This document shows, piece by piece, positions 12,211 through 24,603 of a DNA stretch of 64,000 nucleotides. The first letter of the stretch is position 1. Each line of letters opens with the position of its first letter. A program made the translations under genes and the position numbers. The stretch spans positions 248,001-312,000 of the forward strand of contig JAIWNF010000002.1 of NCBI GenBank assembly GCA_025093555.1. The letters are read 5' to 3'. The stretch is from Circinella umbellata (lineage: Eukaryota > Mucoromycota > Mucoromycetes > Mucorales > Lichtheimiaceae). The notes under the pieces were generated by a model that saw only the letters and a program-made list of their open reading frames with translations, ran no database searches and was not told the DNA's origin.

Positions 12211-13240
12211 ATGTCAGCTTTTGGTAACAATGAAGATACAGCTATAGCTAATACACCTTATACACAGCAACGACTTGTTAGCGAATCATGTATGGATTTG
12301 TTGTTAATCGAGATGGTGGATACGATATGCAGAACGACGGTAGTTGAAAGTGAAGCCGATAGTGAGGCTATGTTTTATAAGCTTGACAGTCTCGGTTATG
12401 CAGTTGGACAGCGTATGGTCGAACGGTAAAATAAAATGGAAATCTTTTTTATATATAATACCTCATGATGATATGAAGAAAGAAGACCGGATGTGGAAGA
12501 TACAGATATTTACTATATGTTGTGGACAGAGTGCGAAATAAGGTACAACTGACTTTAGAATGGGGATAACTAAACATCTGCATATATACTTAGATTTACG
12601 AAAGATCGACCTAGATTTGCAGATACTCTTGATGTTGTTAAATTCATTTGCAAGGACTTGTGGTCTATTATGTTCAAAAAACAAATTGATAATTTGAAAA
12701 CAAATCATCGAGTACGTGTATTATTATTATTATTATGGATTGAAGTGGATGGGCTAGATATTTCCCTTACTATATGGATAAAATATTCATCGATTCAATT
12801 ATAGGGTGTCTATGTACTTCAAGATAACAGCTTTCGATGGTTTATGCGAATGTCAACAGATATCGGAGGTGCCGATTCAGCAAAGAAAGCAACTCCAGTA
12901 AGTTCAATTCTAATATATGGCTAAAAAAAGCTGGGGGATGATGGATCCAAAAAAATTGAGTCGAGATAAAGAATATAGAGAGAAAAACGAAGATTAAGTA
13001 CTGCATGTTAATTAATATCACGGGGGTTTATAATTATAATGATGATAATAGTATATATGGTTCCCCTGTGGGATTGTTCGAGGAGCGCTAGCAAATCTTG
13101 GTGTACCTAGTGTCGTCGTCGCAGAAACTTCTAACCTTCCACAATGTAAATTACAAAATTATCACATTTTATATACGCAGCTTACCTAAATTTGCTGGTA
13201 ATTTTTTATAGGTACTTTTCAGATCAAACTGGCAAAATAA
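12211..13240 (+). CDS. TRS33: TRAPP complex subunit Trs33/TRAPPC6
   Basis: Core subunit of the TRAPP tethering complexes, which activate Ypt1/Rab1 in ER-Golgi and intra-Golgi traffic. Five exons (12211-12425, 12594-12711, 12805-12897, 13052-13145, 13212-13240) give 182 residues, normal for the Bet3-like fold of this family. Conserved blocks are [32 protein letters not shown], then [38 protein letters not shown] and [14 protein letters not shown], with the C-terminus TFQIKLAK. The last exon is only 29 nt. Intron 1 (168 bp) was closed by joining MVER with FTKDRPRF, which matches the family pattern. The ATG at 12211 was preferred over non-ATG extensions upstream. Confidence 0.93.
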
Positions 13241-14038
13241 TAAATGGGTGTTTATTTTGATTTTTTTTTTTTTCATTTTTTTTGTCGTCGGATAATGTTA
13301 ATATATGGTTAGTACAAAAGTTTTTTCTATAAACAAAATTAAACGGTTATAGTATTATGCGCTACTTTTTACTGTAAAAAATAGGAAGGGAAATATTGCT
13401 ATTAATATGTATTAATCTATTTGTTATAATAACTATTATCTGATGATGACTCCATTTTTGTATTCTATTCATTTATATTTAGACTATTTTATGATAATCA
13501 GTAGTGCTTGCATTTAATGAATGCACAAAAAAATCCAGATCGCGTAACAACAATTATAATAAGGACAGTTTATGCTGCTTAGATTAGTAGAAGAGAAAAA
13601 CAACTTATATATATATATATATATAATGCCAGTCAATTATTTTACCCTTTGAACATGTTTCTTGTTATGTGAATAAAACTCCTATTTTTATAAAGACAAA
13701 GAAAAAGAGCGGTATAACGCATGTCGCGTTTTTTTTTCTACTTCTTCTGTTGAGTGCACTAAAACTATTGTACAGTTATTGCAGAAAAAAAATGCGCTGT
13801 CATATAATTATGTCACTTGAATCTTAGATCGGTCTTTATGTTTTTTATCGGCTACTGAATTAGAAAAAGGCAGAAAAGCACAGCGCTGAAAGTTTAAATT
13901 TAAGCTATTGGTCTCCAAAAATAAAAAGTATAAAAAAGCATTTGGTCTATGAATATTTCTTTGGATATAACAAATATTATTAGGCTTCATTTGCATTATA
14001 TTTATTTTTATTATATAGTAGCTTATATCCATTTGATA
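13241..14038. other. intergenic after TRS33
   Basis: AT-rich, with a (TA)n run at about 13604-13624. Open frames on the - strand at 13808-14032 have no protein signature. Confidence 0.5.
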
Positions 14039-14168
14039 CAGCCCAATATCAATTGATGGCTCATTTTTAATAACAGGTTTAATTTTGGGTCATTTTCAAA
14101 AATGTGGCTCACTTTTAAAACCATGGCTCCTTTTGATTTTGCATGGTCAAATTTAACTTCCAGCGCTG
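14039..14168 (-). mobile_element. short Tc1/mariner-derived fragment or MITE
   Basis: A 130-bp block flanked by TA on both sides (14037-14038 and 14169-14170). Its right end, read on the - strand, is CAGCGCTGGAAGTTAAATTTG. This is nearly identical to the terminal sequence that starts the Tc1-like relic at 38557 (CAGCGTTGGAAGTTAAATTTG). Both share subterminal GAGCCA-type repeats and the segment GAGCCACATTTTTGAAAATG (AATTTTGAAAATG in the other copy). The left end begins CAGCCC but is otherwise diverged. It has no coding capacity. Confidence 0.6.
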
Positions 14169-15488
14169 TAAAAACGTGAGCAACATTTTTTAACTCCATC
14201 ATATAAAATTTAATTACCGCAGCCTTTTTCTTTTTACTGTTTTGCTTTTCTGTTACAACATTAATAAAAAAAATGAGGCTCAAAATCAAGATTAATGTAT
14301 TGCTCAATGGTTATCGTAGAAAAGGATTATAAATATTTAATTGGACTGAGCGGTCAATGATGCTGTTGCTATGGCAACCAATTTACAGAACATTTTTCAG
14401 CACAGAGGAGAAGAAAGCGCTTTCAAACGCCGTTAAGCGCCTAAAAAGGTATGGAATTTATGTCGAGCTGAGCATGAATCACACAGACCACAACAGAAGA
14501 ATTCGCATGACATGTACTTCTTGAGATTCCAAAAGTTTCACTAGCTTCTTTTTTAAGCCATCGAGTTTTTAACTCAAGAAAAAAGTTCCATTGTGCTGCC
14601 CTAGTGAATTTGTGTAAAATATTTTTTTCTTTCATATATTGTCACTCTATATTTAACCCATATATCATGCAATGACTATTTAATTTTTCCACGTTTCCCT
14701 TTTATTATTATCAATAACGAACCGTGATACAAATTCGCAATTTCGAGAAATAAAACAGTGAGAGGAACAGAAAAATAGTAGCCATTCTCTATTTTGTGAT
14801 CTGCGAAAAAAATTAATTCCTCCAAAAAATGATATATTATCTTCGAAAGCACTTAAGCATTTATGTTGAATGGACAGCAAGGGAGGAAAGAAGGCGGAGC
14901 TGTCATCTGGTATTTACTTCCTACCATGTATCTTGATGATAAATCATCGGTTTGATAGGGAAATACATTTGATCTAAATATATCTTAAATAACGATATCT
15001 ATTTCGATAAATCATAAATGTAATTCGTGAATAATTATATAGTGGTTTATTATTAGTTATGTGAACAAGCATGTATAACTAATGTGGAAAGAGATGGAGG
15101 GAGTTATTTAAGACTCAATTTCTTTTCTTTCTCACATACATCTCAGTGACACACCTACCTCAAAATAACCTCGCATTACCATGTGGTACAAGACTTTTTT
15201 ACTACCAAAATAAACATAATATCGTCTCCTTACCCGGGTTTTGCTTCTTTTTTTTCATATTCAAAAAGGTAATTGTTCAGTTATCTCCAGCCTGTTTTCT
15301 ATTAGTTGTCCTAATTTCTTTTTATTTCATCTTCTTTCCCTTCTTTTTAAATATTTGCCTTTAAAAAAACAATTTAATCTTCCTTTTGTTTTCTTTTATC
15401 TCTTTCTCCTATTATCCTTTTTTCTATATATCCATCTACCTGTCCTTCCATATCCATTCTTTAACTGTACACTAATACTCCATTCATT
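14169..15488. other. intergenic and chitin deacetylase promoter
   Basis: No recognisable gene. Open frames on the - strand (14441-14635, 14680-14880) look random. From about 15240 to 15480 the + strand is strongly pyrimidine-rich, consistent with the promoter/5' leader of the chitin deacetylase gene. Confidence 0.5.
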
Positions 15489-16747
15489 ATGCTCGTTAAA
15501 CAACTTTTTGTTCTTGCCTCTATTGGTCTTGCAGCCGTAAATGCTCAGAATTTCCAATTTAAAGAAACTTATCCCGAACCTTACACTGTCCCTAAACCTA
15601 AAGCCGAATGGCTCAATTTAATCAAGAATGCAAAGATCACCAATGCCCCCCCTCTTACTACGACAAGTAGTGGTGGTAAGCTTTTTTCCAATTAATAGTA
15701 ATTGTATAGATATTATTATTAGTACTACTAGTAAAAGTGATATTATTTTCCCAAAGTAATTCGTATATACCAGAAACAGTAGTAAACGAATGAAATAACA
15801 ATAGATCCGAATTCTAACTCGTGATTTTTTTTTTTTTTTTTCTAGCTCTCGTCATGCCAAACAATGCAGCAGAAGATCCTTATTGTACTTGGAGTTTTTC
15901 TCAATGTCTTGGTCCTGACGATGTGTATACTTGTCCTAAAGGATCTTGGACCGTCTCTTTCGACGATGGACCATCAGAGTATACTCCAAAACTTTTGGAC
16001 TTTCTTAAAGAGAAAAACGAAAAGGTTACCTTCTTTGTCGTGGGTGGACAAGTTCTTAAATATCCTGAAACTTTAAAACGGGCTTACGACGAAGGTCACG
16101 AAATTGCTATGCACTCTTGGTCTCACAAGAACATGGCTACTTTGACCAACGAAGAATTGGTCGGTGAACTCAAGTGGACCGAACTTGCTATCAAGGAAGT
16201 CATTGGTGTCTCTCCTCGCTACTTCCGCCCTCCCTTTGGTAACATTGATAACCGTGTCCGTGATATTATCAAGGCTCTTGGTTTTACTCCTGTCATTTGG
16301 TCTGTTGATACCAATGATTGGTATTTGACTGAACATGCAGATACTTTTGATAGCAATTGGATTACTGGCAATGTAACTCAATGGGCTGCAACCGCTGAAG
16401 GTGGTAACTCGCTGGCTCATGATCTTTATGAAGAAACTGTCGCAGCATCTCTTGATTATATTCCTGTTCTTGCTGATGCTTTTGAATTGAAAACTGTGGG
16501 TGAATGTAATACTTTGAGCTCATACACCAACGGGAATGGTACTGCAATTAACAAGCCCGAAGCAAGCAAATCTTCTAGTGCTGTGCCTACTGCTTCTGAA
16601 ACTTCGAAAAGCCAAGATGATAAGGATACTTCTGTTAAGGCTCAAGAAAATGCTGACCAAGAAAGTGGTGCCTCATCTCATTTCGTCGCTTCTTCATCTG
16701 CCGCCGCTTTGATGGTGGCCGCAATTGCAGCTGTCATGGCCAATTGA
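15489..16747 (+). CDS. chitin deacetylase, CE4 family, probably GPI-anchored
   Basis: Secreted or cell-surface enzyme that removes acetyl groups from chitin to give chitosan, the major wall polymer of Mucorales. Two exons, 15489-15675 and 15846-16747, give 362 residues. A cleavable signal peptide covers about residues 1-19 (ending AAVNA). The NodB/CE4 domain carries all five motifs: SFDDGP (about residue 99), metal-binding HSWSH, RPPFGN, DTNDW and SLAHDL. Ser/Thr-rich sequence follows from about residue 290, and the last about 20 residues are hydrophobic (AAALMVAAIAAVMAN) after small residues, as in a GPI-anchor signal. Codon use is noticeably C/T-biased at third positions (ACC, TCT, GTC), suggesting high expression. 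Confidence 0.95.
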
Positions 16748-19242
16748 TTTCTGGCATTTGTTTCCTTGTAATTATATTTTCATAAAATATTCTAACAACT
16801 AGAAAAAATTGATATTTGCTTTTTTTAATTGGCCAAAGGTGCTGAATACGCTCTTTTTCAATAACGAAATTTAACTTATTCACCATCTTTCACATATTTA
16901 CACTTGTTGTCTTTTGCTATGTACGCAAATAATAATCTTCTCACTATTATGTTGTATTCAATCTATTTACTTTTTAAAATAATAATAATATGTATATCAA
17001 TCGTATATCAATCGTATATTATGACTTTGTTAGTATTTTTTTCTCTGCGTGATGTTTATGTCGATGGTGTGTTGAAATAAATATTAATATACAGAGAAGA
17101 AAAGGGACTATTCAGTGGCAAGTAGCTACTGGTGATGAGGATGTATAGTTAAATTATGTCCGACAAATAAAAAACAATTTAGAATGTTCCTGCAATCCAT
17201 ATCGCAATTTTACTCGTGTGCCCAAAAGTTAAAAAATATATATTTAATATATAAACCGTGCCTTTATTCTGTCACAAGTAACTGTCGATCACAGAAAACT
17301 TCGTGATTTTTTTTGTCTCACGAAGACTTCGCATGATACGTACTAGTGTCAACCGATTTTGGTTAGTCTGTTTCCGATGAATCTATTCGTTTTATTTGAG
17401 AATTCATATCATTTTTTATCTACCAAAAAAAAAACAAGTGTAATTTAAATAATTATGCTCGACGATATTATATTATTATATTTCATACATATTAATGTCA
17501 GATTACATATCAGCAAGTGAAACGATTATATTCTAAAAAGAAATATTTTAAGAATGCCGATCTGTGCATAGCATAATAAGTTTAATATGATATACTTGGA
17601 ATATCGCTAGTTATTTTATAGCACGTTCCTCTTCCTTTTAATGAAGTGCTACAAGACCCAAGCTACAAAAGGTTATTCCATAAACATAAGTAGCAGAAAA
17701 AAAATAGTTTTTATAAGTGCTATATGAACCGTCGGTTTTTTGTTTGAAGTGGGAGGTTGAAAGTCAAGTATGGATCTTTTTTTTTGCGTAGCTTCTTTGC
17801 TTCGCTAAATTACTTGTTTCGATTACACTAAAGCTTTAAGAAGTCTCGGTTTATTGAATAAAGCTAGTTAAAAATATATTTAAGATAACAAATAAAATAT
17901 TATAGAATAATTTACATTTATTATCTTAGCATGAAGTTAATAATATGTACGTATGTCTTTTTGCATCTCGGAACTTTTGAAAGACGGCCGTTTGCGAATA
18001 CCAAATATTATAATATTCATTGCTTATTTTATATGCTAAACAAAGTATTATACTAGCACAAACCCTGGGGTGTCAGTATAATTGTTTAGGAATTCTTAGT
18101 AAAAATTACACCTATATTCGTAATACTGAATAAACTCTTTTATCAGATTAAACATAGTACGTTGATGTTATAAAATTTATATTGTTAATTATCGGCATGC
18201 AGTTACACTGCAAATAAAAGATTGTGAACAAATGAGTCTGGTTCGGCAACATACCGATGGACTTGTTGCTCCTCCGAATTTTCATTAAGAATAATGGATT
18301 GTTATTTCAAGTTGCAGCTGAATAATACACTATTTTACGTATAAGGCTCTTATTTACATATGTCGACTGATAAAATATTTCAATGAAAATAAAAAAAAGG
18401 GAGTATACATTCTATAGACACTCTAGCTATATAACTTTAGCTGAAAAGGAAAACTTTATCGAATTAATTGAAATTAGTGACAATAGAGAACAGTGTTATG
18501 GTGTTGAATAAATAAGCGCTTATGTTGTAGTTATAATTGTTGTTTGCATAGATAGCGAAGAAAAGAGCAATATATTTCAGGACAACTAACTTTCTCTGGC
18601 TCTACTACAGTATAATTGGCTTACAAAAACGTTCAATTAGTTCATATTTTGCAGAAATTTTACAAGTATCATCGAACGAGATTTCATTCTACGCAGATTT
18701 ATAAACATATACAAAAATACAATTGATGATCTTGGATAGTATCTCAATGAAAAGAAAAACATTAATCACTATGCTATTAGTTATGGATGAATTGTGCCAA
18801 TTTAGTAATATAGATGTAGATAGTGTAAAAAAAATACATACGGTACGATGTGCAAAGTTGTAAGACAAAATAACATCATTCAAAAGTATTAATGATGTTA
18901 ATGGTATTTATTCACATAAGCACCGACCTTGATATATAATTTGTAAAGGTCATCTTAATGTTTTAAACAAACATGTCGTAAAAGCAAAATATATTTATAA
19001 TAATGAAAAGAAAAATGAATATGATATAATAACAAGAAAATAATGTGCAAGATTTTTTTTGTATTGTCATCATTTTTGGGTACTACTACTACTAAGAATA
19101 AAATTGTATATAAAGGGCCAGCCTTGGTATAATGTTTAAAATAAATAAAATAAAATAAAATAAAAGCGTATATATGTATATATACAAATGTCATCAAATA
19201 TAATAAACGACATCTTGGTTTTTTTTAGAAGAAATCTTTCCT
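16748..19242. other. long intergenic spacer
   Basis: About 2.5 kb between convergent genes. It is AT-rich with no credible open frame, tRNA or TIR. A (TAAAA)n microsatellite lies at about 19139-19164. Confidence 0.5.
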
Positions 19243-21612
19243 TTAAAATGTCATTGGTAGCCAGGCAGTTTGTGATGGTTTACGAAGTGATTTTGAAGAC
19301 GGAGTCGATGGACGAGATCTAGATGTTGATGTGAAATTATTTATAGTATGTGGTGTGGTGGGAGAAGCGGTTGTTGTGGTACTATTACTGCTTTTTCTTG
19401 AAGGGTTCTTTGCTCGTAACGGTGGAGCTATATTAACTCGCTGATGTGGAGTACGAGCTAGCGGCGTAGGTGGCGTTGGGAATATATCGAGATCAGTAGT
19501 AATTGATGTAGAATTATTACCATTATTGATCTTATTGATGTTATTATTATTAGTATTATTAGTATTATTATTACCAATATCAGGAGGAGCAGCGCTGGTG
19601 GTGGGAGGTATTGGTACATTTATATCATAGTAACGCAACAGCTTAGATAAAGGTTGGTATGTTGTTGAAGAAGATGGAGAAGAAGGTGTTGCTTGTTGAA
19701 TGGGAGAAACTAATCTATCCACAAGATTTTTTGTTTGAGATTGTTGTTGTTGCTGCTGCCGTGGTTGCTGTTGCTGGTTTTGTTGTTGCTGGTTTTGCTG
19801 CTGCTGAATCATTTTTTTAGCATTTACCATGACTCGTAATGCACGTATTTGGAGAGAAGCGCAATCTGCCAAAGCTGCGGTTTGGTAAATGTCAGGAGCT
19901 GTTGATATTTGTAACATCTGATGTAATGAATGAACTGTAAGAGCCTTGAGACGCTCTAGGGAAAATAAATCGGCCAGAAGTAATAGTCGTGTTAGAATCC
20001 GAGGTTGATTTTGTTCGACGGTAGTAAGATGATCTGTATATAAAAATTGCAAAAATGCAACTAAAATATCATAACAGTCAGGGAAAGTCAAAGTATATTT
20101 AATAGATGAAAAAGAACTAGACAATGTTGTCGGCGACACGAGCGGGGTTAAACGGCTGTGCACAGATGGCCAGCGTTGTGCAAGGATATTTGAATTGGCA
20201 CGCACACGATAACCATCTGTGGATATCATGGTAATATCCGATAATGCGGGGTTGCTCAGTAACGCCAAACCAGCTTCTTGTGCTGCAGGTCCGAATGTTA
20301 AACGAGGTGGTCGATAGACTCCAAAAGCTTCTGTATCGATACTTGCAAAATAATCAAAATGAACAATTCGCTGGGTATGATCGGCATGCATAGATCGTCC
20401 CGGATGACCAAAAACAATAAATTGATTACGATCCTCATACAGTAATCCACGTAACCACGAGCCTTGTGCAAGAGCTGGTCCTGCGTCTATACGTGACCAT
20501 GACATAGAAACAACATTTAATGCCCAAACATGTAATTGTTGAGATTCTGGTGTAATATTTGGTCCCACTACAATCAAGTGATGACCACAAGCAAATCCAG
20601 AGGGAAATCGAAGAGCTGGAGGTGTGTGTTGTCGACTGCCGATCAGCGACTGTGTATAATCCGTGAAATCCGCTACGTATCCTTTATTTGATATAGTAAT
20701 TTGATGTAAAGTACGTTTTAAATCGTAAAAATTATAATTGCTATAGGTAAATATAGTCGAGTAAAGTTTTTGGCGATGCATTGCTTCTTCAAGTTCTCGA
20801 TTTTCTTCTTCTCCAGGAAGCATCACATTATTAACACTACTGTTATTTCCTCTTCCTGGTGGCGCTAGTGGTGGTGTTTCAACTGATGGGTTGCCTAGAG
20901 CACCTGATATGCTACTCGATGAAGGAATTGATATGCTGGGCGATATTGGAGTCACTGTTGATACTGCTGTCCGATATGTACAATAATGCGAATTAATTAC
21001 ATAAGGCTCGTGCCATTTCTTTTGTCGACAATTGTAAATATTTATTTCGTCAATATATCCAGCATTCACATCTTGACCTCCAAGGACAACAAGATAGCGA
21101 TCATCATGAGTCATAGTTGTAAGATGCGAGTATCGTTTGTGTGGGATATTTTTTTGGCAGCTGAGCTCAGGGTATTCCCAGTAGGGCTCGTTTTCGTTTT
21201 GATCGTCACCAAGCACTAATATGGATAGATCCCCCAGTGACCGAAGTCCGTTTGACTCTGTTGTGCTGACAGTTAGGCCACCATAAAAAATAATTCTCGT
21301 CATCTTTTTATCACCCTCCATACTGCGACAAACATTAGCAGAATGGAAATAACGAGGACTAGGTGCATCATTTTTGGTAAAAATACGAGTCCAAATCCGA
21401 GTAATGAGATCGAGGACATAAAGTCGATTATATACTTGGGCTGATGCTTGAAGTCGACCACCAAATAAATAAAGTTGGTCCCCAACAATGGTTGAGGTGG
21501 CACCCATGAGTGATGGTGGGATATCACCAGCTGTATCTTGTATTTTTGTCGTAAGGCCAGCTATTGATTGAGTTCCTGCCATCGTTGTTGTCGGTGCAGG
21601 TGCAGGTGTCAT
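19243..21612 (-). CDS. Kelch-repeat/BTB protein with polyQ and Asn-rich tail
   Basis: A single-exon gene of 789 residues. The N-terminal half holds Kelch beta-propeller repeats, visible as LYLFGGRLQ, IIFYGGL, LVVLGGQDV and later LIVVGP and FIVFGH. They are interrupted by a Ser/Pro-rich insert at about residues 230-275. A BTB/POZ-like domain follows at about 450-570, with LSDITMISTDGYRVRANSNILAQ, FPDCYDILVAFLQFLYTD and a helical tail. Then come glutamine runs (about 595-625), asparagine runs and a Ser/Thr/Pro-rich basic C-terminus. Such proteins act as scaffolds or as Cul3 E3 adaptors; the fission yeast Ras-pathway protein Ral2 has a comparable Kelch-type organisation, but I cannot confirm orthology. 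The first ATG in frame is at 21612. The lack of introns contrasts with the neighbours. Confidence 0.85.
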   Translation of the reverse strand: MTPAPAPTTTMAGTQSIAGLTTKIQDTAGDIPPSLMGATSTIVGDQLYLFGGRLQASAQVYNRLYVLDLITRIWTRIFTKNDAPSPRYFHSANVCRSMEGDKKMTRIIFYGGLTVSTTESNGLRSLGDLSILVLGDDQNENEPYWEYPELSCQKNIPHKRYSHLTTMTHDDRYLVVLGGQDVNAGYIDEINIYNCRQKKWHEPYVINSHYCTYRTAVSTVTPISPSISIPSSSSISGALGNPSVETPPLAPPGRGNNSSVNNVMLPGEEENRELEEAMHRQKLYSTIFTYSNYNFYDLKRTLHQITISNKGYVADFTDYTQSLIGSRQHTPPALRFPSGFACGHHLIVVGPNITPESQQLHVWALNVVSMSWSRIDAGPALAQGSWLRGLLYEDRNQFIVFGHPGRSMHADHTQRIVHFDYFASIDTEAFGVYRPPRLTFGPAAQEAGLALLSNPALSDITMISTDGYRVRANSNILAQRWPSVHSRLTPLVSPTTLSSSFSSIKYTLTFPDCYDILVAFLQFLYTDHLTTVEQNQPRILTRLLLLADLFSLERLKALTVHSLHQMLQISTAPDIYQTAALADCASLQIRALRVMVNAKKMIQQQQNQQQQNQQQQPRQQQQQQSQTKNLVDRLVSPIQQATPSSPSSSTTYQPLSKLLRYYDINVPIPPTTSAAPPDIGNNNTNNTNNNNINKINNGNNSTSITTDLDIFPTPPTPLARTPHQRVNIAPPLRAKNPSRKSSNSTTTTASPTTPHTINNFTSTSRSRPSTPSSKSLRKPSQTAWLPMTF

Positions 21613-22399
21613 TGACGACAAGCAGAAATAAAAAAGAAAAGGAGAGGGTGAAGGAGTGAAAAGAAAAGTAAAAGAGAAAAGAAAATAAGAAAGAGAAAAT
21701 AAGGAAAAGAAAGAAAACTAATACATATTTATTTTTGGGGAGAACAAGTGAAATAGAAGAATTGGTGGTTGAACAAAAACTCAAAAATAGCCTGTAGCGA
21801 CCAAATAATCAAAAAATTGTTTGTGTTGCCTAATGTGTTACCAACAGCCACAGCTCCCAATAAAAGTATTGTTATTGCTGAAAAAAAATAGTGTTGATTT
21901 GTGTACCACATGCTTCTTATTCTATTTGCTGGCTTCGCAGGGTATTTGATAATATATTTCTTTTGGCTTTACTCCTTAATTTCCAGTTTGTTTTGACATA
22001 TGCACATCATTATCACGATAATATTGCTGTTGTTGTTGTGAACACAAAAGACCCTTGATTCTCTAGATTACAGAAGCAACGATTTAAGCCTCCGATTAGC
22101 TCCTGGATGCAAGACCGCGTAACCATTAAGCCTTGTGATTTCATTTCTTTGTTTCCCAGTTACATACATTAATGCAGTAAGAAAGAGTATATCCATATAC
22201 TATTTTAGAATTTTTATATCTTGCTTTATTACTGCTGATTATAACAATTAAACTTTAAACAAAACAAAAGTAGAAGAAGAGAAAGACATCCACATCGTCA
22301 CAGACATCTCATACACATACCGAAACACCTAACAATGGCATTTGATAGAATTATGCTAATGTTGAAGTATATCAATAAGTTGTATGTTTATTGATTCTC
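21613..22399. promoter_or_regulatory. upstream region of the Kelch-BTB gene
   Basis: A/G-rich on + (pyrimidine-rich on the coding strand) from 21620 to 21720, matching a fungal promoter/leader for the - strand gene. The remainder shows nothing recognisable. Confidence 0.45.
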
Positions 22400-24275
22400 C
22401 TCAACAGATACAGTAGTGAATTCGCCTCACCGAGTACCCGTGAAATTCATTCGTTAGGCTGTTTGTAAAGGTGAAATTTGTCACGTTTATTGACGCTTTT
22501 ACGGCCCTTATAACTTTAAAAAAGTTAGCATTATCATTAATAGGTTCTAGCCATCTATCAGGAAGTTTAAATATAATCGTTTTAGGACTTTTAATAATAT
22601 TGAATCCTCATTCCAAGAAACATTCCCAACCATCATTATGCGTTACATTACCGCCAACATTTATACAATCTGCAATACTCATCATGTCAGTAATTCCATT
22701 CTTCGTTTCTTGTCCTGTAATATAAAGTAAAGAAATTAGTAAAGTAGACTAGCAATCTTACATAATTAATGATTCGAGATTATCAAACGAATGAGAAAAT
22801 CATACAATCAGCTTAACGGTTTGTGTTTGGCAATTAAATAATCGAGTTTTGGAAGTGTAAACGATTTATGTACCCTTGTTAGTCCTGTATATGTGGACAT
22901 TCTGAACTATATTGTTAACATATCTGGCGGGCCTGTAGTTTCATCCATGAAACCACTCATTATTTCCATCCTCTACAATATTTGGTGATAATTAATTAAT
23001 GGATAAATGTTAATGTGTCTAGATTGGAAAGGGTAGATGTAGTAAGTCCAAAGGTAACGGGTTGAGATTTATTCGCTTGTCTCGTTGACTTATTCTCTCG
23101 TTTCCCTTGTTTCAAAGCGCAATCTCAATCCATACATTACAGCTGCACGCGGAGATCTCTCTTGCATATACTAGTAGGCGTCACCAGCAACTACATACAC
23201 TTTCAGTTATTTGGGACAAAAGATGAATATCTCGTGCCCTAATGAATTGACAACATCAGTTGGTAGCGCTCAATATACTCCTGATTGTTTTTTAGCGTAA
23301 CCATTTTCTGCATCTTTTAATTTAAACTTAAATTATTTAACTGAGGTGGAAATACTTTTTTTTTACTCCTTTCCAAATATATGGTTATCTCAATCCCCTG
23401 AAGGCTAATAATTGGTGCCTTATTTGTGAAATGAATCGAATAAGTTGTTTTTGTATTTAAATGTACCTTTTTGACATTACTTTGCAAATGATTTTCTGCC
23501 AAAGCGGACACATAAGTAGGAAGCATAGGGGCATACAATATGTCAATTGCTTTGGTGAAACAAGTTTATAATCTGTTCTTGATTCAAAAAAGATGCTGCT
23601 GGGCCATTTTGAATCTCTAGGTTTTTTCGTCGTAATGCTTAAATGGGTTTCAAAACTTCGATCTTATTTTTTATTACTGCAGCTGTTGTTTGTCATTTAA
23701 CATTACGGGGTGTACTATAAGTTTTTTAGTATCTGGTCCTCATTCGACATGTTTAAGTGTAATTTTTCAAAAATATAGTTGAGAAAGCAGGGTTTTTATT
23801 CTCTCAAATGGTGATAAGTTGGAAGTTCACCTTTCACATAATAACTGCTGCCCTATTGCTTTTGATTGTGCTCCTTTTATAATACAATATAATAATATCA
23901 TGGTGATATCAAATACATATTAGAAATGGTGTAGTTGTAAAAGAATCGTGTAAGCACCAATTCACTTTAAAATAAAGATTGTCACAAAGTTTAAATCGGA
24001 AATGGTGAATTTTTTTTAGCGTGGGAAATCTAATCGGTACTGTAGCAAGTAAATTACAAATATCCTTTACCGTTACTATTTTTTTTGGTACAAATATAGA
24101 GCTGCATATGGACAATGCGCTGGTAGTGGAACCCGATAGGCTAAGCTTCTTTATAAAGCCCTCAATGTCAATTGATGATCGATGCTTGAAAAAGAAAGTT
24201 TTGGACGATCCTCTGATTATGAGGTTATTACGTAATCATCTTCGCACAAGGCTAAGTTGTCCAGGAATATGATCG
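22400..24275 (-). pseudogene. decayed gene, family not recognised
   Basis: I do not recognise this gene. On the - strand two long open stretches with clear protein character remain. One, at about 24275-23909, contains GSSKTFFFKHRSS and FPTLKKIHHFRFK. The other, at about 22725-22400, contains TDMMSIADCINVGGN and KSPKTIIFKLPDRWLEP. Each is interrupted by an in-frame TGA where Trp would fit. The 1.2 kb between them carries many stops and frameshifts but keeps fragments in varying frames. Repeated Leu/Ile/Phe spacing could suit an F-box/LRR-type protein, which fungi often have in decayed copies, but that is a guess. Treating both stretches as one gene is also inference. Confidence 0.4.
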
Positions 24276-24603
24276 CCCTTGCATAATAGAATAGTTGGAG
24301 TTGTGTCGGTAACGGACATAATTTAATACATATAATAGATCTCATTCATACGATGTTGAAGATACAGACGATTTTTTTTCTGATTTCAGATGGTAAAAAG
24401 TTTCCCCAAGGTTTTTACGAGAGCATGAAAAGAGATACAGTATCACCTGTGGAGGCTGATTTAAGCGGCTTCTTTTAACTCAGTCTACTAAAAAAATTGT
24501 ATACCGATTCAAACTTTAAATACAAGTCGTTTTTAAAAAATTAAGTCTTTTGTTTAGTCGTTCTTTTCTCTTTTACAATCTATTTGATGTATTGCTAGAA
24601 AAA
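24276..24603. other. short spacer upstream of MFS gene
   Basis: No gene seen; it presumably holds the MFS transporter promoter. Confidence 0.4.

Noticed and set aside
16073..16420. Antisense frame of 115 codons in the chitin deacetylase gene
   Set aside because: Reverse of a well-conserved coding exon with biased codons; no independent evidence.
22471..22725. 84-codon + strand frame, hydrophobic
   Set aside because: The opposite strand gives the more plausible (decayed) protein; the + frame is its shadow.
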